From contig NZ_JAJAVE010000001.1 in NCBI RefSeq assembly GCF_020532675.1, positions 1,798,001 through 1,862,000 on the forward strand: 64,000 bases of DNA, read 5' to 3'. The first letter of the stretch is position 1. The number at the start of each line of letters is the position of its first letter. The notes beneath the pieces were generated by a model. That model had not been told where the DNA came from. It did no database searches and was given only the letters and a program-made list of their open reading frames with translations. The translations under genes were made by a program, and so were the position numbers. This document shows, one piece after another, positions 44,751 to 54,596 of this stretch. This DNA is from Methylobacillus gramineus (GTDB taxonomy: Bacteria; Pseudomonadota; Gammaproteobacteria; Burkholderiales; Methylophilaceae).

Positions 44751-45442
44751 GCTGCGCTTGCCTTGGCTAAGCGCTCACTGGTTTTCAAGGCGACCTTGTT
44801 GCGAATATATACAGGGGCTGCTTCATCTGCAGGCCGCCCCTGACCCTCCATGAATGCTGGCAAGGCCAGAGCCGCAATCGCGGCTGCGCGTGGATAGGCA
44901 CCCGGCACGGTATGCGCCACCTGTTCACCATATCCATGCTGCAAAGCACTTGCGTAGCTCTGCCAGCCACTCCCTACCCCAGTCCAGCCATTGCCTTCGA
45001 CTGCCGGTACGGCTTCTGGCTTGTAAAGCCCGGGGGCAATCACCTCCTGCCATCCATGTGCCTGTTTGATATAAACAGCTTGATACACCTCGCCCATACG
45101 CGCATCCAGGCATGCGATCACTTTATCAGCCTCTATGGCATCTTCAGCCAGCGCTAGCAATGTACTGATCCCTATCACGGGCAATTCCGCGCCAAGCGCC
45201 AGCCCCTGCGCTACGCCACAGCCTATCCGCAAGCCGGTGAAAGAGCCTGGTCCGGCACCAAAGGCAATGCCGTCCATATCCCGCAACTCCATCCCGGCTT
45301 CATCCAGCAACTCACGCAGCAAAGGCAATATGCGCTGGGAATGGCTTTGCCCGGCCAATATCTCGCGTTGGTGCAGCTTGCCATCGAGCAGCAAGGCCAG
45401 GGAGAGATATTCAGTCGAGGTATCGAGGGCGAGAATGTTCAT
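44747..45442 (-). CDS. tsaB: tRNA threonylcarbamoyladenosine synthesis protein TsaB
   Basis: 231 residues. The N-terminal ILALDTSTEYLSLALL, HSQRILPLLRELL and GAGPGSFTGLRIG are the TsaB signature of the ASKHA fold. TsaB works with TsaD and TsaE to make t6A37 in ANN-decoding tRNAs. It is second in the dinG-tsaB-rimI-udg operon, with ATGA overlaps on both sides. Confidence 0.94.
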   Translation of the reverse strand: MNILALDTSTEYLSLALLLDGKLHQREILAGQSHSQRILPLLRELLDEAGMELRDMDGIAFGAGPGSFTGLRIGCGVAQGLALGAELPVIGISTLLALAEDAIEADKVIACLDARMGEVYQAVYIKQAHGWQEVIAPGLYKPEAVPAVEGNGWTGVGSGWQSYASALQHGYGEQVAHTVPGAYPRAAAIAALALPAFMEGQGRPADEAAPVYIRNKVALKTSERLAKASAA

Positions 45443-47379
45443 GCAGGATCAACGGGGAGTGAATCAAAGAATTCTACTACATCTGCCACCTCGCGCGTCC
45501 GGCGCATGGGTGGCAAGCTTTGCCAGATACGGCGGCCATAAGGCTTGCTGATCAGGCGTGGATCACAAATCATGAGTACACCGCGATCGGCCTCATCCCT
45601 GATCAGGCGGCCCGCTCCCTGCTTGAGGGTGATGACGGCATACGGCAACTGATATTCCATAAACGCATTCTTGCCTTCTGCATTCATCTTGTCGATACGG
45701 GCAGAGAGCACGGGGTCGTCAGGGGGCGCAAATGGCAGCTTGTCGATGATCACCGCGGAAAGCGCCTCCCCCCGGACATCCACACCTTCCCAGAAACTTT
45801 GTGAACCCACCAGTACGGCATTGCCCAGTTTACGGAATCGCTCCAACAGCTCGCTACGTGCCGTATCGCCCTGCATCAACAGCGGATAATCCAGGCCTTC
45901 GGTTTCAAATGCATCCTTGAGCAAAGCATGCACCTCTCGCATTGCACGCAGGCTGGTACACAAGACAAAAGCACGGCCACGACTCGCCTTGATCACAGGC
46001 AATGCCATCGCAGCCACTGCTGAGGCATAACCCGGGCTGTTCGGTTCCGGCATGCCTTGCGGCACATAAAACAAGCCCTGGCTGGCGTAGTCAAATGGGC
46101 TGTTCCAGTACCCGGTCTTGGCTGCTTCCAGCCCCATCTGCCCCAGATAATGGCTAAAGTCACTTTTGACTGCCAGTGTGGCAGAGGTAAATATCCATGA
46201 GCGTGGCTGGGCATTCAACTGCTTGCTGAAACCTTCAGCGACCGACAATGGCGTGGCGTGTAGCTGTACGGACTGGGTAAACACCTCCACCCAGCGCACC
46301 AGGTTGGCATTTTCAGCGCGTTGCCAGCGTTGCAGCATCACCTGTAACGCCAATGCGCGCTGCCAGCAGTTTTCCACCGAAGGCTCACGTGCCGCCTGGG
46401 TTTCCAGTACAGCAGCAAGCGCTGCCAGGGTTTGCTCCATCAGAGCATAGGCACTCTCAAAATTTCGTAATGCCAATACCTTCTGCACGGGTAAACGCGC
46501 GCTCTCATAAGCAAAGATCAGGCGAAAATCCCGCACGGCCTTTTCAAGCGCGGCAGTCATCTCAGGTAAGGCGGTGCAATCCTTGATGGTGGTAATGTAT
46601 TCCGCATGGGCATCGCGTGCCAACTCCATCAACTGGCTGGTAGAAAACCCCTCCCCAAAGAACATGCCTGCCACTTCCGGCAATTGGTGCGCCTCATCGA
46701 AAATCACGGTATTGGCAGAAGGCAACAGCTCAGCCACGCCTTCATCGCGCAGCATGACATCCGCAAAAAACAGATGATGATTCACCACCACCACATCGGC
46801 AGCCAGGGCGCGTTTGCGGGCTTCCATGACAAAACAGTCTTTATAGAAAGCGCACTCCTGTCCCATGCAGTTATCCCGGGTGGAGGTAACGGCTGGCCAG
46901 ATCGTGGCACTTTCCGGGACTGAGGTCAGCTCACTCTTGTCGCCAGTACCACTGTTTTCGGCAAAGGCCTGGATTTGATGGACATAGGTGGCATCTTCAC
47001 GCGAGTAAAACTTGCCTTCATTCATGGCGCGCTGCAAATGAAAATGGCAGACGTAATTGGCACGGCCCTTGAGCATGGCCACGGTCACCGGTACCTTGAG
47101 TGCGTCGCGCACAGCCGGCAAATCGCGGTTAAACAGCTGATCCTGCAAGGTCTTGGTGCCTGTGGAAATAATCACCTTGCCGCCAGAAAGCAAGGCCGGG
47201 ACGAGATAGGCAAAGGTCTTGCCGGTGCCGGTGCCGGCCTCGGCCACCAGCTGGTGATTATGCTTGATGGCATCTGCAATCGCCTGCGCCATTTCCTGCT
47301 GCTGGATACGCGAGCGATAGCCAGGGATGGTCTCCGCAAGCGGGCCTTCCGGCGAAAAAACGTGGTCTAGATCACTCAA
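45439..47379 (-). CDS. DinG/YoaA-type XPD-like DNA helicase
   Basis: 646 residues. Walker A lies in EAGTGTGKTFAYLVP (about residue 50). An iron-sulfur cysteine set falls in YVCHFHLQ and NCMGQECAFYKDCFVME. The DEAH box is FDEAHQLPE, and the C-terminal helicase motifs are VLVGSQSFWEGVDVRGEAL and QGAGRLIRDEADRG. It is a 5'-3' superfamily 2 helicase. YoaA is the closer E. coli relative by length and by the tsaB linkage. It opens a four-gene operon with 4-bp overlaps throughout. Confidence 0.9.
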   Translation of the reverse strand: MSDLDHVFSPEGPLAETIPGYRSRIQQQEMAQAIADAIKHNHQLVAEAGTGTGKTFAYLVPALLSGGKVIISTGTKTLQDQLFNRDLPAVRDALKVPVTVAMLKGRANYVCHFHLQRAMNEGKFYSREDATYVHQIQAFAENSGTGDKSELTSVPESATIWPAVTSTRDNCMGQECAFYKDCFVMEARKRALAADVVVVNHHLFFADVMLRDEGVAELLPSANTVIFDEAHQLPEVAGMFFGEGFSTSQLMELARDAHAEYITTIKDCTALPEMTAALEKAVRDFRLIFAYESARLPVQKVLALRNFESAYALMEQTLAALAAVLETQAAREPSVENCWQRALALQVMLQRWQRAENANLVRWVEVFTQSVQLHATPLSVAEGFSKQLNAQPRSWIFTSATLAVKSDFSHYLGQMGLEAAKTGYWNSPFDYASQGLFYVPQGMPEPNSPGYASAVAAMALPVIKASRGRAFVLCTSLRAMREVHALLKDAFETEGLDYPLLMQGDTARSELLERFRKLGNAVLVGSQSFWEGVDVRGEALSAVIIDKLPFAPPDDPVLSARIDKMNAEGKNAFMEYQLPYAVITLKQGAGRLIRDEADRGVLMICDPRLISKPYGRRIWQSLPPMRRTREVADVVEFFDSLPVDPA

Positions 47380-47584
47380 GAATGGCTTTCAAATCAGGCA
47401 GGAAATACCTTGCCATTATACTTAAGTTAAGCAGGATGACGCCCGGCAAAATGCATGGGCAACGAGACTAAGCGTTTAAGACTAGAGATAAGCGGCTGGA
47501 ACACTTTCAAGCAAATGCAGCGAAATGACAAGCATGTTGTTACAAGCCACGTTATTTAACTGAACGCTGTTTAAATTGAGGCCA

Positions 47585-48313
47585 TCAACACCAGTCTGGA
47601 TTAGGCAGCCCGGCAAATACTTGCCGCAAACCGTCTGACCAGCCCTGCCTGACCGTGGTGTAATAAGGATCACTCTCAGTGAGACGCTGCTTGCAATCCG
47701 CATTGAAACTGTTAGTGCGATAAATAAGTAAATCTATCGGTGCCGCCACCGAAATATTGCTGCGTATGGTGGAGTCAAATGAAATCAGCACACACTTGAC
47801 CGCCTCCATGATATCGCTGTCATGGGTAACGACACGGTCTATGATGGGCTTGCCATACTTGGTTTCGCCAATCTGGAAATACGGGGTTTCCTGGCTAGTC
47901 TCGATAAAGTTACCCGCTGCATATACCGAGAATAAACGCGGCTGCTCACCCTGGATTTGCCCACCGACCAGGATGCTGGCACTGAATTCCGTGTTGTGGT
48001 TTTTCAGGTGCTCATTGTCCTGCTCATATACTGCACGCAATTGATCGCCTACCAATTGGGCAGCATCAAACATATTGGTGACGTTGTGCAGGTTGATACC
48101 TTCGCTGAGTTTAAGTGCCTCACGCAAGCGGTTAATGACGGCCTGCGTAATCGCCAGATTACCTGCTGTCATCAAGGTAATGACACGCTCCCCCGGCACT
48201 TCAAATACATTCATCTTGGGGAAAATGGCGACCTGGTCCACGCCAGCATTGGTTCTGGTATCAGAGGCCAGCACCAGGCCCTGGTCAAGCAGTAATGCAA
48301 CGCAATAGGTCAT
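47585..48313 (-). CDS. Anbu proteasome-type peptidase
   Basis: 242 residues of the Ntn-hydrolase proteasome fold. It begins MTYCVALLLDQGLVLASDTRTNAG; after Met removal Thr is the N-terminal nucleophile. VITLMTAGNLAITQAVINRL and the later GKPIIDRVV and SVAAPIDLLIY regions match the ancestral beta-subunit (Anbu) family. Anbu forms open-ring or helical assemblies of unknown substrate. It is usually encoded with transglutaminase, alpha-E and permuted ATP-grasp genes; here those lie at 60141-63341, about 12 kb away. It is monocistronic. Confidence 0.9.
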   Translation of the reverse strand: MTYCVALLLDQGLVLASDTRTNAGVDQVAIFPKMNVFEVPGERVITLMTAGNLAITQAVINRLREALKLSEGINLHNVTNMFDAAQLVGDQLRAVYEQDNEHLKNHNTEFSASILVGGQIQGEQPRLFSVYAAGNFIETSQETPYFQIGETKYGKPIIDRVVTHDSDIMEAVKCVLISFDSTIRSNISVAAPIDLLIYRTNSFNADCKQRLTESDPYYTTVRQGWSDGLRQVFAGLPNPDWC

Positions 48314-48451
48314 GCTGAAAACACGCTGAGTAAAGGTGGATTCATCATACGCATGCGAGCCTGCCGCGACAATACCACGCTTGGAGTAGTGTCACTTTTC
48401 ATTTAAAAATCGCGTAAACTTGATTTTTATCCCCATTTTCAGGCAAGTCAC

Positions 48452-49489
48452 ATGGAATATCGCAAGCTAGGTCAATCTGATCTCAACGTTTCAGCTATCT
48501 GCCTCGGCACCATGACTTATGGTGACCAGAATACCGAAGCTGAAGGCCATGAGCAGCTAGACTATGCGCTCGCACAGGGCATCAATTTCATCGATACCGC
48601 AGAGATGTATCCGGTGCCGCCCAAAGCTGACACCGTCACGCGCACTGAGACCATCATCGGCAGCTGGCTCAAGAAGCAAGCACGTGACAAGATCATTCTG
48701 GCCAGCAAGGTCGCTGGCGGCAATCGCAAGATGGAATGGATACGCGGTGGCCCACAAGCCGTTGATCGTGCCAACGTACGGGCAGCGATTGAAGGTTCGC
48801 TCAAGCGTCTGCAAACCGATTACCTAGACCTTTACCAGATTCACTGGCCGGAACGGAATGTGCCCATTTTTGGTCAATACCAGTTTGATCCCAGCAAGGA
48901 AAAGGAATGGGTATCTATCCACAACCAGCTGGAAACGCTGGCGGAACTGGTGAAGGAAGGCAAGGTACGTTATATCGGCGTGTCCAACGAGCAGCCCTGG
49001 GGCGTGATGGAGTTTATCCGCTTGTCCAACCAGTACAACCTGCCTCGGATTGCCTCGATCCAGAATAGCTACAGCCTGCTCAACCGTGGATTTGAGTTTG
49101 GCATGACCGAGATTGCCTATCGTGAACAGCTCAGCCTGACCGCCTACTCTCCATTAGCTTTTGGCCACCTCACAGGTAAATACATTGATAACCCGAAAGC
49201 ACAGGGTCGGGTTAATCTGTTCCCAGGCTATGCACAACGTTATACCAAACCCAATGTGACGCCAGCAAGTGCCGCCTACGCAGAACTCGCCCGCAAGCAT
49301 GGCCTCACTCCCACTGAACTCGCACTGGGTTTTGTCTATCACCGCTGGTTTGTCACCAGTACCATCATTGGTGCCACCAGCCTGCCCCAGCTGACAGAAA
49401 ATATCGGGGCATGGCAAACACCGCTGAGCTCAGAAATCATGCAAGAAATCGAGCACATTCACCTGCGTTACATGAATCCAGCGCCTTAA
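48452..49489 (+). CDS. Aldo/keto reductase (Tas family)
   Basis: 345 residues with the AKR barrel. The catalytic tetrad residues are D48, Y53 (FIDTAEMYPVPP), K86 (ILASKVAGG) and His in LYQIHWPE. The NADPH-binding C-terminal part has SIIGATSLPQLTENI-like residues (TSTIIGATSLPQ). Length and the MYPVPP loop fit the Tas subgroup. It reduces carbonyl compounds with NADPH; the physiological substrate is unknown. AGGC stands about eight bases before the ATG. It is divergent from the Anbu gene (138-bp gap). Confidence 0.9.
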   Translation: MEYRKLGQSDLNVSAICLGTMTYGDQNTEAEGHEQLDYALAQGINFIDTAEMYPVPPKADTVTRTETIIGSWLKKQARDKIILASKVAGGNRKMEWIRGGPQAVDRANVRAAIEGSLKRLQTDYLDLYQIHWPERNVPIFGQYQFDPSKEKEWVSIHNQLETLAELVKEGKVRYIGVSNEQPWGVMEFIRLSNQYNLPRIASIQNSYSLLNRGFEFGMTEIAYREQLSLTAYSPLAFGHLTGKYIDNPKAQGRVNLFPGYAQRYTKPNVTPASAAYAELARKHGLTPTELALGFVYHRWFVTSTIIGATSLPQLTENIGAWQTPLSSEIMQEIEHIHLRYMNPAP

Positions 49490-49539
49490 AGCGCTGACCT
49501 ACATACGACCACGACAAGCAGGTCAAGTCGTGTGTTTAA

Positions 49540-51126
49540 CTATGAATTGTTCTGAAAAGTTCCTATCTTGAACCAGGCGACAGTTTGAGCCAGTTGATCG
49601 GCTTGCTCTTGCAAGGACGCAGCTGCGGCTGCAGCCTGCTCGACCAGGGCAGCGTTTTGCTGTGTCACTTGATCCATTTGCGTGATGGCATGATTGACCT
49701 GTTCAATGCCACTGCTTTGCTCATGGCTTGCAGTGGTAATTTCAGACATGATGTCCGTCACGCGTTTAACGCTATCTACAATTTCCTGCATCGTCGTGCC
49801 CGCCTCCATCACCAGCTTCTCGCCAGTATTCACACGCTCGACTGAATCCCCGATCAGTTCCTTGATCTCCTTCGCAGCCACTGCCGATCGTTGCGCAAGA
49901 CCACGCACCTCTGATGCAACCACCGCAAAGCCACGTCCATGCTCGCCGGCACGCGCTGCCTCTACCGCCGCATTCAAGGCCAGGATATTTGTCTGGAAAG
50001 CAATTCCGTCAATCACGGCAATAATATCCACCACCCGCCTGGATGCTTCATTGATAGAACCCATGGTGGAAATCACTTGTGATACCACCGCGCCACCGCG
50101 CAGCGCAATCTTTGCAGCCGAGGATACAAATTGGTTTGCCTGCTGTGCGTTGTCCGCATTCTGCCTCACTGCTGATGTAATTTCTTCCATGGATGAGGCA
50201 GTTTCTTCCAGAGCACTCGCTTGCTGTTCGGTGCGCGATGACAGATCGAGGTTACCCGCGGCAATCTCACTCGAACCCGTCGCCATCGCATCCGTACCAT
50301 GTCTTACTTTGGATACAATGCTGGTCAGGCGATCGTTCATTTCCTTCAATGCCTGCAGCAACTGTCCCGTTTCATCACGGGATGATGCCTGAATATGCGT
50401 GGTCAGATCCCCTGCCGCCACCGTTTGTGCAATCTCAATTGCACGATTGAGAGGACGAGTGACACCCGTGATAATCCAGTAAGTCAGGCTTACACCACAT
50501 GCCGTCAACACTGCCAATGCCAGCAATATTGTAGCCACGGCAAGGTCATGATGCTGTTGCGCTGCGGCCTGGTTTTGCTCACGTATTACGGTAGATCGCT
50601 CCCCTACAAATGCCACAATCTGGTCGATCTGTTGGGTAGGTGCACGATCCATGCCTTTCACCAGCGCATCCACAGCCTGTGTGCTTTCCAGTTTATGGTG
50701 ATCAAATTGCTTGAGTGCTTCCAGATAATTGACCTCCAGTTGCGACAATGCCTGTCTGGCATCCCTCACCATCGTGGTATCCAAATTCATTTGATCAAAA
50801 ATCACCTGCAGCCTGCCCAGTTCTTCCTGTGTCCCCTTTCCGCTCTGGATAAATGCATCGCGATATTTATCGAAAGCCTTGGGGTCATGACCGCGCAGCA
50901 GAATATTCTTCCACTCCTGTATCTGGATCTTGAACGTCACCTGAGTTTTGCGCGCCGTATTCACCGCATGCTCTGCAACAGACGCCTGCGCTATGGTGAG
51001 TTGAAGCAGAGCATTTGTTTTGGACAAGGTTAACCAACCCACCATGCCCAGGATCACCGAGCCGAGTAATAAAAGTGCGCTCAGCCCAATGAGACGCGTG
51101 GATATATTGAGGTTGCTAAGTTGCAT
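49540..51126 (-). CDS. Methyl-accepting chemotaxis protein
   Basis: 528 residues: TM1 (about 12-30), a helical-bundle periplasmic sensor domain (about 32-190), TM2 (about 195-217), a HAMP domain (about 215-270) and the cytoplasmic signalling hairpin. The conserved tip is DGIAFQTNILALNAAVEAARAG, followed by GRGFAVVASEVRGLAQRSA. It ends in FKIGTFQNNS, so there is no CheR-binding pentapeptide. The ligand is unknown. The cell is therefore probably motile, although no che or fli genes are in the window. Confidence 0.93.
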   Translation of the reverse strand: MQLSNLNISTRLIGLSALLLLGSVILGMVGWLTLSKTNALLQLTIAQASVAEHAVNTARKTQVTFKIQIQEWKNILLRGHDPKAFDKYRDAFIQSGKGTQEELGRLQVIFDQMNLDTTMVRDARQALSQLEVNYLEALKQFDHHKLESTQAVDALVKGMDRAPTQQIDQIVAFVGERSTVIREQNQAAAQQHHDLAVATILLALAVLTACGVSLTYWIITGVTRPLNRAIEIAQTVAAGDLTTHIQASSRDETGQLLQALKEMNDRLTSIVSKVRHGTDAMATGSSEIAAGNLDLSSRTEQQASALEETASSMEEITSAVRQNADNAQQANQFVSSAAKIALRGGAVVSQVISTMGSINEASRRVVDIIAVIDGIAFQTNILALNAAVEAARAGEHGRGFAVVASEVRGLAQRSAVAAKEIKELIGDSVERVNTGEKLVMEAGTTMQEIVDSVKRVTDIMSEITTASHEQSSGIEQVNHAITQMDQVTQQNAALVEQAAAAAASLQEQADQLAQTVAWFKIGTFQNNS

Positions 51127-51669
51127 GAAAGTACTCTGTGTAAATCAGGGTGAGGAAGAAGACTGACAGCAAGTCGTATTGCACTGTGGACGAGTTGCAT
51201 CCGCCAAGCTGAACAAGCAGGTAGTGAACATTTCTTGCATAGTATTGGGAATTTGTGACAATTTGATGTCATTTTTGCTGCAACAGGCCTAGTCAGGTAA
51301 ACCGAGTGATGAGCACATTTTTAGTGAAAACAAAAAACCAACATAAACATTGTGTTATGAAAAAAATGTGCTATGAGGGTGTCCTTTTTTCGTTCTCGCG
51401 TGTCATTACTAGTAGAAGACCTGATTTTTTTAAGGTCTTTACAGAATAACTATTCGAAGCGAATCGATTCGCCACGCACATTTCCCTGACTTTTGGAGTG
51501 ATCCGGCCTTCCTCGTAAGGGGAAGGTTTCCTTTTCAGTCCAGATAGCGAGTGTTTCAGGTTCTCTCTCCGCCACACCATGCTTTATGATGAGCTCTACA
51601 TCCCGTCTCCCCACAAAGGACATGGGTACCATTGCACTTTCCCCAGCCAACACCACACAAGGAAACTCG
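51127..51669. promoter_or_regulatory. Leader/intergenic region between MCP and D-lactate dehydrogenase genes
   Basis: 543 bp without a credible gene. The left part is the MCP promoter region with no clear sigma-28 site. Nearer the dehydrogenase it holds an AGACCT/AGGTCT dyad (51417-51438), a perfect 14-bp palindrome (51459-51472) and a hairpin CCTTCC/GGAAGG (51507-51526) followed by TTTCCTTTT. The hairpin could be a terminator or attenuator in a long 5' leader. Confidence 0.5.
51459..51472. promoter_or_regulatory. Perfect palindrome, Cra/LacI-family-like operator
   Basis: GCGAATCGATTCGC is fully symmetric with a central CG. Its core AATCGATT equals the core of the Cra (FruR) site. It lies 198 bases upstream of the D-lactate dehydrogenase start. 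Confidence 0.45.
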
Positions 51670-52665
51670 ATGCGTATCGTTTTTTTCAGCACCCAGACTT
51701 ATGACCGTGAAAGTTTTCTCGGGCTTGATAAGCCGACAGGCGCAGAATTTGTATTTCAGCAACCGAAACTGACCGTCGATACTGCGGTTCTTGCCGCCGG
51801 CGCAGAGGTAGTGTGTGCGTTCATCAATGATGATCTGTCCGCCCCAGTACTGGATCAGCTGGCAGCCACAGGCACACGCTTGATTGCATTGCGCTCGGCC
51901 GGGTACAACCATATCGACCTGGAAGCGGCACAGCGCCTGGGCCTGGTAGTGACACGCGTACCGTCTTATTCGCCCAATGCCATTGCAGAACATACCATCG
52001 CCCTGATACTGGCACTCAATCGGCACCTGACGCGTGCCTATAACCGGACGCGAGAAGGAGATTTCAACCTCAGAGGCCTCACAGGCTTTGATCTGGCCAA
52101 CAAGACGGTGGGGATTATAGGTACCGGGCAGATAGGTGCAGCCTTCGCACGGATCATGGCCGGATTTGGCTGCAAACTACTGGCGTATGACCCTTACCCC
52201 AACCCTGAAGTGACCGCACTCGGTGCGGAATACCTGCCGCTGGATGCGTTATTCAGCCGGGCCCAGATTGTCAGCCTGCACTGTCCTTTAAGCCCCAACA
52301 CCTTTCATCTGATCAATGCTGAGACACTCAACCGCATGCAACGCGGCAGTATGCTGATCAATACCAGCCGTGGTGCATTGGTCGATACGCCAGCCGTGAT
52401 CGAGGCATTGAAAAGCGGTCACCTGGGCTATCTTGGCCTGGATGTATATGAGGAGGAGGCAGACCTGTTTTTTGAGGATCTTTCCGATTTTCCCTTGCAA
52501 GATGATGTCCTGGCACGTCTGCTGACTTTTCCCAACGTCATCATCACCGCACATCAGGCTTTCCTCACACGTGAAGCACTACATGCGATTGCAAGTACCA
52601 CCCTGGCCAATATCAGCGCCTGGGCCGCAGGATCCCCATGCAATCTGGTAAAGGCAGAAGCTTGA
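51670..52665 (+). CDS. ldhA: D-lactate dehydrogenase (2-hydroxyacid dehydrogenase, LdhA type)
   Basis: 331 residues from the ATG at 51670, with AAGGAA five bases upstream. It starts MRIVFFSTQTYDRESF as LdhA does. The NAD-binding motif is VGIIGTGQIGAAFARIMAGFG. The active-site Arg is in NTSRGALVDT, the Glu in DVYEEEADLFFED and the His in ITAHQAFLTREAL. It reduces pyruvate to D-lactate in fermentation or overflow. The palindrome and hairpin in the leader suggest metabolic control. Confidence 0.92.
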   Translation: MRIVFFSTQTYDRESFLGLDKPTGAEFVFQQPKLTVDTAVLAAGAEVVCAFINDDLSAPVLDQLAATGTRLIALRSAGYNHIDLEAAQRLGLVVTRVPSYSPNAIAEHTIALILALNRHLTRAYNRTREGDFNLRGLTGFDLANKTVGIIGTGQIGAAFARIMAGFGCKLLAYDPYPNPEVTALGAEYLPLDALFSRAQIVSLHCPLSPNTFHLINAETLNRMQRGSMLINTSRGALVDTPAVIEALKSGHLGYLGLDVYEEEADLFFEDLSDFPLQDDVLARLLTFPNVIITAHQAFLTREALHAIASTTLANISAWAAGSPCNLVKAEA

Positions 52666-52690
52666 TGAAAACGGCTTTCAGTCAAATCCT

Positions 52691-53017
52691 ATGAACCATA
52701 TCCCACGCCAAATACCCGCCGGACTGGAAAGCTACAAACGCACGCCAGAATTTACGCCGGATAATTTACCATCCGCCTTGCGATCTTCACATTCCACCAA
52801 GCCTGGCGTGTGGGGCTTGTTACAGGTACTAGAGGGGCAGGTTACCTACCATCTGGCACCGCCGCATACAGCATCAGCCCAAGCGAATGCGGGTGACTCG
52901 ATTGTGATACTGCCGGAAATTGAGCACTGGGTGGAGTTCAGTATTCCCGGCAGGTTTTATGTGGAATTTTATCGGCCTATTCCCGATGCCGGATTCAACT
53001 TTTCCTCATCAATGTAG
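52691..53017 (+). CDS. DUF1971 small cupin-type protein
   Basis: 108 residues. RSSHSTKPGVWGLLQVLEGQVTYHL and PEIEHWVEFS mark DUF1971, the small beta-barrel domain also fused to TehB-type methyltransferases in other species. It starts 25 bp after ldhA and is probably co-transcribed with it. Its last 23 bases overlap the 3' end of the convergent membrane-protein gene. The molecular role is not known. Confidence 0.82.
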   Translation: MNHIPRQIPAGLESYKRTPEFTPDNLPSALRSSHSTKPGVWGLLQVLEGQVTYHLAPPHTASAQANAGDSIVILPEIEHWVEFSIPGRFYVEFYRPIPDAGFNFSSSM

Positions 53018-53450
53018 CTTTCAGTATCAGCACCGCTCCCTTGCCAAACCCATAACTGGTGGTGATCAGGCTGACAAAAAGATACACCTGGAACACATGC
53101 TGAACCAGGCTCTGCGGAGGTTCCGCTGTATCTAGCAGCGGAAACATTCCCATCAGCAGAAACAGGCTGGAATTAGTAAAAGCGCCTACCACCATTGCCC
53201 AGCGTACATGCCAGGGCAAGGGCACCCTGGCTGCATAAAACCCCAGGATCAAGGCCGACATCAACAGGAAGTCGATATGCGCCTGCAACACCCTGGTTTG
53301 TTTCCCGGGGAAAATATCCGCTAATCCCGGTACGCCAAAATTCAGCCCGACCATGCACCAAGCCAGTATCAAGGCCATGAGGATCCAAAGACAGGCACCA
53401 CGGATCATGACTACATTGAGGGCTTTATCATCTTGTTGCAGCATATTCAC
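52995..53450 (-). CDS. Four-helix integral membrane protein
   Basis: 151 residues with four hydrophobic segments (about 17-38, 57-74, 84-104, 115-138). HIDFLLMSALILGFYAARVPLP is the most distinctive part. The layout recalls small four-helix membrane enzymes such as the hydroxylaminobenzene mutase/styrene oxide isomerase group, but I cannot confirm it. It is divergent from the AraC regulator (159-bp gap), which may control it. The 3' end overlaps the DUF1971 gene. Confidence 0.65.
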   Translation of the reverse strand: MNMLQQDDKALNVVMIRGACLWILMALILAWCMVGLNFGVPGLADIFPGKQTRVLQAHIDFLLMSALILGFYAARVPLPWHVRWAMVVGAFTNSSLFLLMGMFPLLDTAEPPQSLVQHVFQVYLFVSLITTSYGFGKGAVLILKATLMRKS

Positions 53451-53609
53451 ACTCCATCGTCATCAAGCACTCCATTATCTGGATAAACAGATGAACGGAC
53501 TTGATGACACGAGCGCAACAACTTGATCCAAACGGTGGTTTACTGATTTACCTCACCCGATACTTTGAATACCATTCAGTCCATACCCTACATCCTCTGG
53601 GAAATGCAT

Positions 53610-54590
53610 ATGGAAACAGCGCTTCCAGCCCCTGCCATTCATCACGGCCTGCATCTTTCTACCGAGCATTACGCCGCTAGCCAGCGCCATGAGTGGCTGC
53701 AGGATATGATTGGCAAGGAATACGCCCATGTCAGCATTAGCGTGCCAGGGCCCGCCGCTCTGTTCAATGAAATGCATATCTATCCATGGGAAGATATGAA
53801 GCTTTCTTGCATCAGGTCCAACAGCATTAACATCAACCGCAAGCCTGGTGAAGGGTATGGGGTAAGCCAGGATGCCTACTTTGCTGTCATCCTGCTCTCG
53901 GGCAAATATTTGCTGGAACAAAACGGGCGTGAAGTATTTTTACAGCCGGGTGAAATAACCTTATATGACGCCACGCGTCCCCATCGTATTTATTGTCCCG
54001 AGCCATTCTCCAAGCTCATCGTTTCGATACCACGCGCTCAACTGCGTCAGCGCCTGGCTGGCGTAGAACATTGTACTGCACGGAAAATCAGCTCTCAGCA
54101 CGGGCCCAGTGCCATTACTTCCAGCTTCATTCAATCAGCCGCCCGGCATGTCAGCGAATTGAGTATGGATACATTTTCCGGCCTGGCTACACATGCCCTG
54201 GACTTGCTGACATTGTCGCTGGCAGATATACGTCCGCAACATTACAGCTTGTCACGCAGTCGTTCTCTTTCGCTGTATAGGGTCAAGGAATTGATAGACC
54301 GCTTATTAACGGACCACACGCTGGACACCCATGCCATCGCCAATGCGAGTGGCTTGAGTCCTCGCTATCTCAATAGCTTGTTTGAGGATGAGAACATATC
54401 GCTCATGCGCCATGTCTGGCAACGTCGCCTGGAAAAATGCAGGCAGGATATGCTGAACCCAGCCCACTATGGGCACAGTATTTCCGAAATTGCGCTACGC
54501 TGGGGGTTCAATGATCTGGCACATTTCAGCCGGGCCTTCAAAAAACAATTCGGCCTTGCCCCACGCGCATATCGACAATGCGCCCATTGA
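53610..54590 (+). CDS. AraC family transcriptional regulator
   Basis: 326 residues from the ATG at 53610, with GGGAA six bases upstream; an in-frame TTG at 53565 is less likely. The N-terminal part is an AraC_binding_2 (cupin-like) domain (FAVILLSGKYLLEQNGREVFLQPGEITLYDATRPH). The C-terminal HTH_18 domain (about 220-320) has ANASGLSPRYLNSLFEDE and ISEIALRWGFNDLAHFSRAFKKQFG. It resembles FeaR/NphR-type activators. The likely target is the divergent membrane-protein gene, by position only. Confidence 0.88.
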   Translation: METALPAPAIHHGLHLSTEHYAASQRHEWLQDMIGKEYAHVSISVPGPAALFNEMHIYPWEDMKLSCIRSNSININRKPGEGYGVSQDAYFAVILLSGKYLLEQNGREVFLQPGEITLYDATRPHRIYCPEPFSKLIVSIPRAQLRQRLAGVEHCTARKISSQHGPSAITSSFIQSAARHVSELSMDTFSGLATHALDLLTLSLADIRPQHYSLSRSRSLSLYRVKELIDRLLTDHTLDTHAIANASGLSPRYLNSLFEDENISLMRHVWQRRLEKCRQDMLNPAHYGHSISEIALRWGFNDLAHFSRAFKKQFGLAPRAYRQCAH

Positions 54591-54596
54591 ACCCTA

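Noticed and set aside
51371-51580. Small open frame on the minus strand in the ldhA leader
   Set aside because: Composition is not protein-like, it overlaps dyads on both sides and has no recognisable start signal.
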